NCBI GenBank assembly: GCA_015061615.1
Contig: SUWE01000005.1
Location: 19,469-83,468 of the forward strand
DNA: 64,000 nt
From: Lentisphaerota bacterium
GTDB lineage: Bacteria > Verrucomicrobiota > Lentisphaeria > Victivallales > Victivallaceae
Direction of reading: 5' to 3'
Shown here: piece after piece, positions 18,548 to 29,700 of the stretch
Position numbering within the stretch: the stretch's first letter is position 1
Layout of the letters: every line of letters starts with the position of its first letter
The notes under the pieces: model-generated
Seen by the model: the letters and a program-made list of their open reading frames with translations, nothing else
The model's database searches: none
Told to the model about the DNA's origin: nothing
Position numbers and translations under genes: made by a program

Positions 18548-20710
18548 TTATGTTCCGGAGTCGAAGCTGTAACGGTCTTCAGTTGAAATAACTCCCTGTT
18601 CAAGATAGGCATCCAAACACGCTTGCATTGAAAGCATTCCATCTTTTGCCGAACTTTCGATGATCGACATGAGCTGATGGGTTTTCCCGTCCCGGATAAG
18701 GGCGCGGACAGCCATTGAGCCGGTCATGATTTCAAATGCCGCGACCCGTTTGCCCGGCATATCCACTCTGGGAATAAGCCGCTGGGAAACGATTGCAAGG
18801 ATCGTACCGGCAAACTGCTGTCTGATCTGATTCTGCTGTGCCGCCGGAAACACGTCGATTATGCGTTCCACGGTCTGACAGGCGTTATTGGAGTGGAGCG
18901 TTCCCAAAACAAGGTGTCCGGTTTCCGCAGCTGAGATCGCCGCCTGAATCGTTTCGATATCCCGCAATTCTCCCACCATGATGATATCCGGTGCCTGACG
19001 CATCGCACTGCGCAGACCGCTGGAAAAGTCCAGCGCATCGATTCCGATTTCCCGCTGTTCGATCACACAACTGTCATGTTCATAAGTGTATTCAATGGGA
19101 TCTTCGATAGTGATGATATGGCGGGAATCCCGGTGATTGACCTCGTCCAGCAAACTTGCCAGTGTCGTCGATTTACCGCTGCCTGTCGGACCGGTAACAA
19201 GTATCAGTCCCTGTTTTTTCTGCATCAATGCTGATAAAACCGGATGCAGTCCGATTGCCTGCGGAGTCGGTATCTCTGCCGCAATAAGACGGCTGCTGAT
19301 GGCAAGGTTTCCGCGCTGATAGAATATGTTCAATCGGAATCTGCGGGTTTCGTTTTCAGAAAGTGTTATTGATACCGCAAGATCCAGATCACGCTTTTCT
19401 TCAAGTACGGTCCTCTGTCTGTGGGTGAGCATACTGAACGCAAGTCTCTGGACATCGGCTCCGTTGAGAGCCGGAAGATCCAGCGGAGCAAGTTTGCCCG
19501 CTATTTTTAACTGCGGCGGCACTCCGACGGTTATCAATAAATCGCTCGCTCCGGCTTTAACTGCCGCCTTAAAAAGGTCGCGCATGTCTATTCTTCCGGC
19601 TACTGCCGGAGATGTTCCGTCTGCTTCCTCTGTTTTTGAGCCTATGGTCATTCCGCGGAGCATCAGACGCAGTTCGTCAGGGTAATCAGTCGCTTTGAAT
19701 GCTTCGTCGGCACTTATTTTGTTACCTCTTATAAGTTCAATGAGCGAGGTGTTGAAGGTTTTCATTCCAACTTGACTGCCCATTTGCATATCCAGTTCCA
19801 ATTCTCCGAAGTGCTGTTCGGAAATATGCTTTCTGACCAGTCCGGTGCCAAGCAGAATATCCAGTGCCGGAATCATTCCTTTGCCGAATATGGTCGGTAC
19901 AAGACGCTGGGCTATAACTGCCACCAGTGCGGTCGAAAGACTTCCGGCAACTGTGTCGCGCTGGTGTTCCGGAAAGAGTTCAACCATTCTTTCCACCGCA
20001 CCTGCCGCATCAGAGGTGTGCATCGTGCTGAGAACCAAATGGCCGGTCAAAGCCGCTGATAATGCGGTACTCAAAGTTTCCGGATCGCGGATCTCTCCCA
20101 CCATGATGATATCGGGATTTTCGCGCATCGCATTGCGCATCGCTTCGGAAAATCCCCCCTTGAATCTGCTTATTTCACGCTGGGAAACTATTGAAAGATT
20201 ATCCTGATGGATATACTCAATCGGATCTTCAAGTGTCAGAATATGTTTGCTTGTTGTCGAGTTTATATAATTTATCATCGCACTCATGGTAGTGGATTTA
20301 CCACTGCCGGTCGTTCCGGTGATGATGACCAGTCCGCGTTCGGAAGATGCTATTTCCTGCATTGTTTTTTCAGGCAGATTCAAGCGTCCGAAATCACAAT
20401 CTGCCCCGGCGTAGATAGGACGGGCAACGAAACACGGACCGTTTATCGAATCGAAGAAATTTATTCGGAAACGATTACCGTTCAATGAGTAGGAAACATC
20501 AGCTCCGCCGGTTTCTTCATAAGCAGCTTCGATTTTCAAGCCGAGGCAGTTCTGCCGGAAGCGGTCAATAGATTCTTTATCTGCCGGCGGAATGTTGTCG
20601 GCAAAAGAAATCTCCCCGGAAATGCGGAACGCAGGAGATTTTCCGCAACTGATAAATAAATCAGAAGCGTTGAATTTCAATGCCGCTTCAAATAACTTGT
20701 TGATATCCAT
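18548..20710 (-). CDS. Tandem PilT/PilU-type secretion ATPase (two ATPase modules in one polypeptide)
   Basis: Two PilT-like halves: MDINKLFEAALKFNASDLFIS...GTTGSGKST...MVGEIRDPET and MRDLFKAAVKAGASDLLIT...GPTGSGKST...MVGELRDIET. Start refined to 20710. Confidence 0.9.
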   Translation of the reverse strand: MDINKLFEAALKFNASDLFISCGKSPAFRISGEISFADNIPPADKESIDRFRQNCLGLKIEAAYEETGGADVSYSLNGNRFRINFFDSINGPCFVARPIYAGADCDFGRLNLPEKTMQEIASSERGLVIITGTTGSGKSTTMSAMINYINSTTSKHILTLEDPIEYIHQDNLSIVSQREISRFKGGFSEAMRNAMRENPDIIMVGEIRDPETLSTALSAALTGHLVLSTMHTSDAAGAVERMVELFPEHQRDTVAGSLSTALVAVIAQRLVPTIFGKGMIPALDILLGTGLVRKHISEQHFGELELDMQMGSQVGMKTFNTSLIELIRGNKISADEAFKATDYPDELRLMLRGMTIGSKTEEADGTSPAVAGRIDMRDLFKAAVKAGASDLLITVGVPPQLKIAGKLAPLDLPALNGADVQRLAFSMLTHRQRTVLEEKRDLDLAVSITLSENETRRFRLNIFYQRGNLAISSRLIAAEIPTPQAIGLHPVLSALMQKKQGLILVTGPTGSGKSTTLASLLDEVNHRDSRHIITIEDPIEYTYEHDSCVIEQREIGIDALDFSSGLRSAMRQAPDIIMVGELRDIETIQAAISAAETGHLVLGTLHSNNACQTVERIIDVFPAAQQNQIRQQFAGTILAIVSQRLIPRVDMPGKRVAAFEIMTGSMAVRALIRDGKTHQLMSIIESSAKDGMLSMQACLDAYLEQGVISTEDRYSFDSGT

Positions 20711-20947
20711 AACACAAACTCCATGAAATGTACTTGGATACAAATTAGCATCTTCATTGCAGTTTTTCAATAGCAGAAAGAGGAATTTTGTGAAAAATAT
20801 CTATCCCGGTTCTTGAAAATTTTTACCGATGCCGTATAATTCTTATTTGGCAGGGTTTTTTCTGCAGCGTGTCGCCGGAAAGAGGAGTCCGGACGGCATT
20901 ACAGCAACCGGGCAGGTATTGTCCATACAAAAAAAGAGGAGTGAAAA

Positions 20948-22408
20948 ATGAGAAACTTTATGGAGGAAATCAAAGAGATGGTCATTCAGAGCAATCTGCC
21001 GGGGATCATCGGCGCGGTGTTGGTTTTGTTCATAGGCTGGCTGATAGCATTGTGGATATCCGGTATGGTCGCGGCAACTGCGGTGAGCTGTTGCCAATGG
21101 CGGAAACAACTGCCGGGCGGCGAAGAAGACAGCGATTCTGAAAGTGCCGGAAAAATGGCATCGAAAATAACCTACTGGATCGTGATGATCCTTGTTCTGC
21201 TCGGCTGTATGTCTCTGCTGGAACTGGAATATGCGGCGATTCCGCTCCGCGAATTTCTGACGGTTCTGGCAAAATATCTGCCTAACATTGCCGGGGCATT
21301 GCTGTTGATCGTTATTGCCCGGATCACGGCAGGAATCGTCCGGGCAGGGGTGCGTAAGTTTATGGTTCGCAAACTTCCGGCAGAAGGTGAGGATAAGAAG
21401 TGGGATCTCGAACAGGTGAAAACCGTGGAACTCAGCGTTCAGGGAGCCGGATTTATTGTCTATCTGTTTTTCCTTCCCGCGATTCTTAATGCTTTGGAAA
21501 TTTACGGAATAACTGCCCCCTTGCAGGCAATGTTTGCTGTTGCCCTTGTTTATCTGCCCCGTGCAGTTGCCGCGTTCGCGATACTGTTTGTCGGACTCTG
21601 GGCGGCGAAAATCATCCGCCGCGGTGTTGATGCCGGATTGACAGCAGTGAAAATAGATGATGCACTTTCTTTTTTCGGCTTCAATAAATCAGAAGGAAAC
21701 AAGTGGGCAAAATTGTGCGCCTATACCGTTTGGGTGTTGACTGTTATTCCGGTCGTTATTGCCGCCTTGACTGCTCTTGATATTGCTCCTTTGACGCAAA
21801 GTATTTCCGGATTTCTGAACATGCTGCTTGCCGGAGCCGGAAATATCATCGGTGCAATTCTTGTCCTTTTGGCAACTCTTTTTGCCGCCAGAATATCTGA
21901 AAAAGCGGTTAAGCGTCTCAGTGCCGCTGCCGGAGTTGATGAGTTTTGGAAAAAAATCGGGGTCGGGCAGGATAAACTCCCCGGATTCACACTCTCTGAA
22001 GCAACCGGCAAATGTGCTTTGATCGCAGTGTGGATACTCGGTATTATTGCCGCTTGTGATATGCTGGATTTTGAGCAACTTTCAAAAGTACTTCGCAGTT
22101 TTGCCCTTTTCGGAGGAAATCTTGTAATCAGTGTCGTGGTGCTTTTTATCGGTGTTGCTCTTGCGCAGTTTGTCAGTCGTATTCTCGGTGACAAGATCGG
22201 AAAAGGTTTGAACTGTGCCGTCAAGGTTGCTGTGATCGCGTTTACTCTTGCCCTTGCATTGAGCAATTTGAATATCGGGCAGGCGATCGTTGAAACTGCT
22301 TTCGCAATGATTCTCGGTGCGCTGTGTGTCGCCGGAGCTTTGGCATTCGGACTCGGCGGCAGAGAGTTCGCCGCAAATGTGCTGAAAAATCTGCATCAGG
22401 ATAAATAA
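20948..22408 (+). CDS. Multi-pass membrane protein with conserved TM-helix repeats (mechanosensitive channel-like / CmpX-like)
   Basis: Repeated hydrophobic segments IIGAVLVLFIGWLIALWIS, AVAAFAILFVGLWAAKIIRRGVDA; terminal CVAGALAFGLGGREFAANVL. Confidence 0.7.
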   Translation: MRNFMEEIKEMVIQSNLPGIIGAVLVLFIGWLIALWISGMVAATAVSCCQWRKQLPGGEEDSDSESAGKMASKITYWIVMILVLLGCMSLLELEYAAIPLREFLTVLAKYLPNIAGALLLIVIARITAGIVRAGVRKFMVRKLPAEGEDKKWDLEQVKTVELSVQGAGFIVYLFFLPAILNALEIYGITAPLQAMFAVALVYLPRAVAAFAILFVGLWAAKIIRRGVDAGLTAVKIDDALSFFGFNKSEGNKWAKLCAYTVWVLTVIPVVIAALTALDIAPLTQSISGFLNMLLAGAGNIIGAILVLLATLFAARISEKAVKRLSAAAGVDEFWKKIGVGQDKLPGFTLSEATGKCALIAVWILGIIAACDMLDFEQLSKVLRSFALFGGNLVISVVVLFIGVALAQFVSRILGDKIGKGLNCAVKVAVIAFTLALALSNLNIGQAIVETAFAMILGALCVAGALAFGLGGREFAANVLKNLHQDK

Positions 22409-22461
22409 TTTGATTTCAAAATTGTTTGTATCTGCATCTTTCTGATAAGATATTATCTCTT

Positions 22462-22539
22462 GGAGTTCAAATTTCTGATACCTCACGTTAGCGGGATTCC
22501 TGCGCTGTTGAGTTATCGGGGGATGAACTCCTCTTTTTT
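22462..22539 (+). terminator. Structured terminator or small RNA downstream of the TM-helix gene
   Basis: GGAGTTCA (22462-22469)/TGAACTCC (22524-22531) followed by a T-run, enclosing a second imperfect hairpin (CTCACGTTAGCG.../CGCTGTTGAG). Confidence 0.6.
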
Positions 22540-22799
22540 CTGTCTGCAACATTGCTCCGGTTGAAATCTCCGCAAATAATACCCTTTGTTTTATATAAAA
22601 AAACAGCAAAATAATTTACCTCAGAGTTTTTTTGTACTTGTAAACAACTTTTTTCCGGGTTATATTATGTCTTTCAAATAATCCTTTGTGTCAAAAGGTG
22701 GGAAGAGGCGTTTGTATCCCTCTTTCAGGTAAATCAACAGGGTGTGGACGAATTAAGAAAGGATCATTTCGTCCGGAAAAGTCAGAAAGGTTTGAAAAC

Positions 22800-24212
22800 A
22801 TGAAAAAGGCAGCTGTAGCCGATGCAACATTGCGGTTGTTTGACAACACCGTCTGTTCGCTGGGGTTCAAGGAGAAAATCGAGATCGTCAAGCAGCTCGA
22901 CCGACTTAGTGTCGATGTGATTGAGACCGCTCCGCTGCTTAACGGCAAATCTGATGTGCTTTTTCTTCATACGATTGCTCCGTTGACTCAAAAATGTACT
23001 CTCAGCTGTGCTGTCCCCCTTGATGATGAGCTGGTCGCATTGAGCTGCAAGGCTGTTATCAAAGCAGCAAAGCCCAGAATCAATATCATCGCTCCGGTTT
23101 CTGCAGTGCAGATGGAGTATCATTGCCATAAAAAACCGGATGCGGTTCTCGACAAGATCCGTTCTGTAACGGAAACTGTCCGCAATGCCGGTATTGAAAC
23201 GGAAGTTTCTTTTGCTGATGCTACCCGTGCAGAACGTGATTTTCTCGTATCTGCAATAAAAACTGCGGTCAGAGCAGGTGCCCGGATAATCACACTCTGT
23301 GACTCTGCCGGTGTGATGCTTCCCGGGGAGCTGCTTGAATTTATTTCCGGTCTGAAAAAAGATCTGCCGGAATTGGATTCTCTGATTCTTTCAGTTGAGT
23401 GTTCTGATGAACTGCACATGGCTCCCGCCTGTGCCATTCTCTGTATCGGCGCCGGAGTTCAGCAGATAAAAACTGCTATCGGAATCCCCGGTCGGCTTGA
23501 ACTCAAGGCGCTTGCTGATATCATGCTGACCAAAGGCGATGCCCTTGGAATCACTGCTTCGCTCAACCGTACCGCCTGCAGTTCGATCATTTCAGCGGTT
23601 GAAAAGATTATCAGCGGACAGAGTTCTGCAGCTGCTCCTGAACGCCGCAAGGATATTGCTTCAAACAGCGGTGACTGGAAACTTTCCATCGCAGATGATA
23701 TGGTTGCCATTGGGGATGCTGTAAAAAAGCTCGGTTATGAGCTTTCCGCGGAAGATTTGGGCAATGTGTTCAATGAATTTCAGCGTATTGCTCAGAAAAA
23801 AGAGCTTGGTCCCAAAGATCTTGATGCGATCGTTGCTACGGTCGCGATGCAGGTCCCCCCGACATACACTTTGAAAAGTTTTGTTATCAACAGCGGCAAT
23901 ATCATCACGTCAATGGCTCATGTCGTGCTTATGAAAAATGATGAGGAAGTGCAGGGATTCAGCATGGGCGACGGTCCTATTGATGCAGCATTTCTTTCCA
24001 TTGAAAATATCGTCGGACGCCACTTCGAGCTGGATGATTTCCAGATCACAGCTGTCACCGAGGGCAGGGAGGCTGTCGGTTCCGGCATTGTCCGCCTGCG
24101 TTCAAATGGTAAGCTTTATTCCGGCAAAGGTATTTCCACCGATGTTATCGGAGCCGGAATCCGGGCTTATGTAGATGCACTCAACAAAATTTGTTATGAG
24201 GAGAATAATTGA
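22800..24212 (+). CDS. LeuA-like protein (DRE-TIM barrel plus LeuA dimerisation/allosteric domain) with degenerate catalytic motifs
   Basis: VADATLRLFDNTVCSLGFKEKIEIVKQLDRLSVDVIE aligns with DTTLRDGEQ..... C-terminal VPPTYTLKSFVINSGNIITSMAHVVLMKNDEEVQGFSMGDGPIDAAFLSIENIVG matches the LeuA dimer domain. Confidence 0.75.
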   Translation: MKKAAVADATLRLFDNTVCSLGFKEKIEIVKQLDRLSVDVIETAPLLNGKSDVLFLHTIAPLTQKCTLSCAVPLDDELVALSCKAVIKAAKPRINIIAPVSAVQMEYHCHKKPDAVLDKIRSVTETVRNAGIETEVSFADATRAERDFLVSAIKTAVRAGARIITLCDSAGVMLPGELLEFISGLKKDLPELDSLILSVECSDELHMAPACAILCIGAGVQQIKTAIGIPGRLELKALADIMLTKGDALGITASLNRTACSSIISAVEKIISGQSSAAAPERRKDIASNSGDWKLSIADDMVAIGDAVKKLGYELSAEDLGNVFNEFQRIAQKKELGPKDLDAIVATVAMQVPPTYTLKSFVINSGNIITSMAHVVLMKNDEEVQGFSMGDGPIDAAFLSIENIVGRHFELDDFQITAVTEGREAVGSGIVRLRSNGKLYSGKGISTDVIGAGIRAYVDALNKICYEENN

Positions 24213-24214
24213 TT

Positions 24215-26698
24215 ATGAAACTCTCCTTTTCTACAAACAGATGGAACGATTACAGCTTTGACCAGTTCATTGATATCGCCGCAGAATACCGTTTTAACGG
24301 AATCGAGATACACGATGTCAACGCCGTATTCAATGTCGCTGAACCGGGAAAAATCACTGCGCTTTATCGGCGTCTGATGGAAAAACGTCTGGCAATATCC
24401 TGCATCGACCTTGTTTCAGATGCGGTTACTGCCAAAGACTCTGCATTGGATGAACTTGTATTGGTCCTTGATGCTGCCAAACGTCTTCATGCTCCCTGTG
24501 TGCGTGTTAAAACCGCAGTTGCCGGGGATGAAGCTGTCACGGCGATGCAGGATTTTCTCAAAGCGGCTTTGCCTCTTTCTGAAAAATCCGGTGTCGCACT
24601 GCTTATAGAAACTGTCGGTGTTTTTGCTGATACAGCAAAGCTCCGTGCGCTTTTTGAATTGTTCGTAAGCGACAATCTTGCCGCGTTGTGGGATTTGCAT
24701 TATCCGTTCCGTATTCACGGGGAAGCTCCGGAGGAGACTATCCGCAATCTCGGAGCCTATGTCCGTCACGTCCATATGAAGGACTCTGAAAGTGCAGACA
24801 AACCGACTCTTGTCGGTGAAGGATCTTTGCCGATTCAATCCATTATGAACGCATTGAAATCAGTCAATTATGACGGATTTATTTCCATTGAATGGGATCC
24901 TGCGTGGGATGAAGTCAGTGATATTGATATCATTTTTCCCCATTTTATCAGCTACATGAGCCGTTATGAGCTTGCCCGTTCCCGTACTCCGCTGTACGAT
25001 AACAACGCTCACACCGGCAAGTATGTATGGAAAAAAGAGACTCTTATTGAGAAAACCTTTTCTCAGGTTCTTGATACGATGGTAAAGGAGTTTCCGGATC
25101 ATCTTGCATTCAAATACACTACACTGGATTATACCCGTACTTATTCTGAATTCCGCGATGATGTCGATCAGTTTGCCCGCTCGCTGATTGCCCTCGGTGT
25201 CAAACCGGGCAGTCACGTCGCTGTGTGGATGACAAATTTGCCGCAGTGGTATATCGCCTTCTGGGCAACGACCAAAATCGGTGCTGTTCTGGTAACAGTC
25301 AACACCGCATATAAAATTGCTGAAGCTGAATATTTGCTCAAGCAGTCTGATACCCATACTTTGATTTTGGAAAAATCATGGCGTGATTCAGATTATGCCG
25401 GAATCATCGCCCAGCTCTGTCCTGAATTGGAAACAACTGCCCCCGGCGCTCCGTTGCGTGCCAAGCGTCTGCCGTTTCTGCGCAACGTTATTACCGTCGG
25501 TTACCGCCAGAAAGGGGCAATAACCTGGGAAGATGCTCTGCTCAGAGCCAAAAGTGTTCCCGTTGAAGAACTTCACCGGCGTGCTGATGCGGTGGATATT
25601 CACGATGTTTGTAATATGCAGTATACCTCCGGAACTACCGGTTTCCCCAAGGGAGTCATGCTCACCCACTTCGGTGTTGTGAACAACGGTAAATGTATCG
25701 GCGACCGCATGGATTTATCCACTGCCGACCGCATGATGATCGAGGTTCCGATGTTCCATTGCTTCGGAATGGTGCTGGCGATGACTGCAAGTATGACGCA
25801 CGGTGCAACGCTTCTGCCGCTGCCCTATTTTTCCGCCAAACCGGCGCTTGCTTGTATCAATCAGGAAAAAATCACCTGTTTCCACGGTGTTCCGACGATG
25901 TTTATCGCGTTGCTGGGGCATCCGGATTTCCCAAAAACGGACTTCTCGTATATGCGTACCGGAATTATGGCAGGTTCTCCCTGTCCGATCTCTGTGATGC
26001 AGGATGTTATTGATAAGATGCACATGACAGAGATCACCATTGTGTATGGTCAGACAGAAGCTTCCCCCGGCTGTACAATGTCCACCACCAGTGATCCGAT
26101 CGAAGATCGTGTGGCGACAGTCGGTCGTGATTTGCCGGAAATCGAAAACCGCATCGTTGACCCCGAAACCGGAAAAGATTTGCCGGATAATGAAATCGGT
26201 GAGTTTGTCACCCGCGGCTATCATGTTATGAAGGGGTACTATAAGATGCCCAAAGAGACAGCTGCGGCAATAGATGCTGACGGCTGGCTCCATACCGGAG
26301 ACCTTGCATTGCGGACTCCCGATGGCAACTACAAAATCACCGGACGTCTCAAAGATATGATCATCCGCGGCGGTGAAAATATTTATCCCAAAGAGATCGA
26401 AGAATTCATTTATACCCACAGCAAGGTTGAAGATGTTCAGGTCATCGGTATTCCGGATAAACAGCTTGGTGAAGAGATCCTTGCTGCGGTTATTCTCAAG
26501 CCCGGCGAGACGATGACTGCCGCTGAATTGCAGGATTATGTCCGTCAGAATATGGCTAAACACAAAGTTCCGCGTTATGTCGACTTTGTTGAGGCGTTTC
26601 CCCAGAATGCCGCGGGCAAGATCCTGAAGTACAAGATGCGTGAAGATGCCGCAAAGCGTTTGAATATCGCAAAAGTCGAAGGTATCGTTGCGGATTGA
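24215..26698 (+). CDS. Fusion: xylose-isomerase-like TIM barrel plus acyl-CoA synthetase (AMP-ligase)
   Basis: N-terminal LSFSTNRWNDYSFDQFIDIAAEYRFNGIEIHD...LLIETVG...ALWDLHYP...VRHVHMKD...FISIEWDP. C-terminal YTSGTTGFPKGVMLTH, YGQTEASPG, GWLHTGDLA, GRLKDMIIRGGENIYPKEIE, AAGKILKYKMR. Confidence 0.92.
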   Translation: MKLSFSTNRWNDYSFDQFIDIAAEYRFNGIEIHDVNAVFNVAEPGKITALYRRLMEKRLAISCIDLVSDAVTAKDSALDELVLVLDAAKRLHAPCVRVKTAVAGDEAVTAMQDFLKAALPLSEKSGVALLIETVGVFADTAKLRALFELFVSDNLAALWDLHYPFRIHGEAPEETIRNLGAYVRHVHMKDSESADKPTLVGEGSLPIQSIMNALKSVNYDGFISIEWDPAWDEVSDIDIIFPHFISYMSRYELARSRTPLYDNNAHTGKYVWKKETLIEKTFSQVLDTMVKEFPDHLAFKYTTLDYTRTYSEFRDDVDQFARSLIALGVKPGSHVAVWMTNLPQWYIAFWATTKIGAVLVTVNTAYKIAEAEYLLKQSDTHTLILEKSWRDSDYAGIIAQLCPELETTAPGAPLRAKRLPFLRNVITVGYRQKGAITWEDALLRAKSVPVEELHRRADAVDIHDVCNMQYTSGTTGFPKGVMLTHFGVVNNGKCIGDRMDLSTADRMMIEVPMFHCFGMVLAMTASMTHGATLLPLPYFSAKPALACINQEKITCFHGVPTMFIALLGHPDFPKTDFSYMRTGIMAGSPCPISVMQDVIDKMHMTEITIVYGQTEASPGCTMSTTSDPIEDRVATVGRDLPEIENRIVDPETGKDLPDNEIGEFVTRGYHVMKGYYKMPKETAAAIDADGWLHTGDLALRTPDGNYKITGRLKDMIIRGGENIYPKEIEEFIYTHSKVEDVQVIGIPDKQLGEEILAAVILKPGETMTAAELQDYVRQNMAKHKVPRYVDFVEAFPQNAAGKILKYKMREDAAKRLNIAKVEGIVAD

Positions 26699-26725
26699 AA
26701 TTTACCTTTGGAGGAATTTGATTTT

Positions 26726-29700
26726 ATGAGCAAAGATAAAAAATTCGTTACCATGGATGGTAATGAAGCATGTGCTTATGCGGCGTATGCGTTTACAGAA
26801 GTTGCCGCGATCTATCCGATAACTCCTTCCAGTCCGATGGCGGGCAAAACCGATGCCTGGTCAGCCAAGGGCAGAAAGAATGTTTTCGGTCAAACCGTGT
26901 CTCTTGTAGAAATGGAGTCGGAAGCCGGTGCCGCCGGTGCGATCCATGGTTCGCTGGAAACCGGCGCTTTATCAAGCAGTTATACCTCATCTCAGGGATT
27001 ACTGCTGATGATTCCGGTCATGCATCGTATCGCCGGTGAGCGATTGCCGGGAGTACTCCATGTCGCCTCCCGTACCGTTGGAACTCATGCGTTGTCGATT
27101 TTCGGAGACCACTCTGACGTAATGAACTGCCGTCAGACCGGATTTGCCTTGTTAAGCACTGCCAGTTCTCAGGAAATCATGGACTTGGCTCCGGTTGCCC
27201 ATCTTGCGGCGATCAAAGGCAGAATTCCGTTTCTGCACTTCTTTGACGGATTCCGGACGTCTCATGAGATGAGTAAAGTTGAGGCTATTGATTACGAAGA
27301 TTTTGCCGGATTGGTCGATTATGATGCCGTAGATGCTTTCCGCGCTCAGGCTCTTAATCCTGAGCATCCGCGTTTGCGGGCAACGGTTCAGAACGGTGAT
27401 ATTTTCTTCCAGGTGCGTGAAGCAAACAACCGTTTTTATTCAGATTTGCCGCAAATAGTTCAGGATTATATGGATAAAATCGGCGAACTCACAGGGCGCA
27501 AATATAAACTTTTCGATTATTATGGCGCCCCTGATGCCGAAAAGGTCATCATTGCCATGGGATCGGTTTCAGGAGCGGTCAAAGAGAGTGTCGATTACCT
27601 CAATGCCAACGGTGAAAAATGCGGATTTATCCAAGTTCGTCTTTACAGACCGTTTTCTGCGAAATTTTTCCTTGCTGCCCTGCCGCAGTCAGTCCGCCGC
27701 ATAGCGGTGCTTGACCGCTGCAAAGAAATGGGCTGTGCCGGAGAGCCGCTTTATCAGGATGTCTGTACTGTTCTTGCCCGTGCAAAACGGGATATACTTG
27801 TTGTCGGCGGTCGTTACGGATTATCCAGTAAAGATGTTGATCCGGCACAGATCGCGGCGGTTTACAAACATCTTGACAATGAAGCTCCTTTTGACAGCTT
27901 TACCATCGGTATCGAAGATGATGTCACTCACCTTTCTCTGCCGGTAGAAGGCGCGCTTTATCCCGACGATGAACACCAGGTTTGCTGTAAATTCTGGGGA
28001 TTGGGGTCTGACGGTACCGTCGGTGCCAACAAAAGCACTGTTGAGATCATCAATGCGCATACTTCAAAATTTGCGCAGGCGTACTTTGAATATGATGCAA
28101 AGAAATCTTTCGGTGTTACGAAATCGCATTTACGTTTCGGTGATGCTCCCATCCGTTCTTCCTACTATGTGAAAAAGGCAGACTTTATCGGTTGTCACAA
28201 TGAGACCTATATCCGTCAATACGATGTTGCCGGAGAGCTTAAATATGGCGGTACTCTGCTGTTGAATACCTCTCTTGATGCCGCAGGATTGGAAAAACTC
28301 ATTCCCGCATCGGCAAAACGGCAGCTTGCGGAGAAAAAAGTCCGTCTCTTTACCATTGATGCTGTATCCATTGCTTCTGAACTTGGTCTTGGTAATCACT
28401 ATAATTTGGTTTTGCAGTCGGCGTTCTTCCATTTGGTCAATATCATTCCCGGTGAAGAAGCAGATGCTTACATGAAAGATCTTGCCAAACGTACCTACTT
28501 TGCCAAAGGTGATGAAGTCGTTGCCAGAAACTGGGCAGCGATCGATGCCGGAGCAACTGCTTTCAAGGCGGTCGAGATTCCTGAAGCATGGCTTCATGCG
28601 GAAGATGAAGTGGGTAATTGTTGCGAAAACCGTCCGGATGTGGTGAAAAATATTGCTGATCCTATCAACCGGCAGAAAGGTGACGATCTTCCGGTAAGTG
28701 CATTCGCCGGTTATGAAGACGGTGTTATTGACATGGGATTGACTGCGTATGAAAAACGCGGTATTGCAGTGAAAGTTCCGGTGTGGGATGCATCCAAATG
28801 TATTCAGTGCAACCGTTGTTCACTGGTTTGTCCTCATGCTGTTATCCGTCCATATCTGCTTAATGATGCTGAAAACAGTGCAAAGCCTGCCGGATTTGAT
28901 ACTCTTGAAGTCCGTGGTAAAACCGGGTTGTACTTCTCTTTGCAGACCAGTTTTGCTGACTGTACCGGTTGCGGCGCTTGCGTCAACGCCTGTCTTGCCA
29001 AAGATAAGGCATTGACAATGAAACCGTACCGCGAAGTCGGCAATCAGATGGAAAAATGGAATTACGCCCGGAATCTCAGTGACAAAGGTGATGTCTTTGA
29101 TATCTGGACCATCAAGGGCAGTCAGTTCCGCCAGCCGCTGTTGGAATTTTCAGCGGCGTGTGCCGGTTGCGGCGAAACTCCTTACGCCAAATTGTTGACC
29201 CAGCTTTTCGGTGATCATGTTTACTGGGCTAATGCCACCGGCTGTTCCCAGGCATGGGGATCGCCGATGCCCGGTATTCCTTATACCACCAACCGGGCAG
29301 GGCGCGGACCGGCGTGGAGCAACTCACTTTTTGAAAATAATGCGGAGTTTTCTCTCGGCATGGCGCTTTCTGTAAAACAGCAGCGTGCCAGAGTTAAAAT
29401 GATGCTTTCTGAACTGATTGAACAGGATATTTCAGCAGGACTGCGCAGCGCCGCAGAGGATATGATCCGGAATTTTGATGATATTGACGCTTCAAGAAAG
29501 AGCGCCGATGTTATTTGTGAGATTTTGCCGGAATGCTCATTGCCGCTGGCTCAGAAGATTTTGAAAAGCAAAGATATGCTTGCAAAAAAGACCTTCTGGA
29601 TGTTCGGCGGAGACGGTTGGGCATACGATATCGGTTTCGGCGGTTTGGATCATGTCGTCGCCAGCGGTGAAAATATCAATGTCCTTGTTGTTGATACCGA

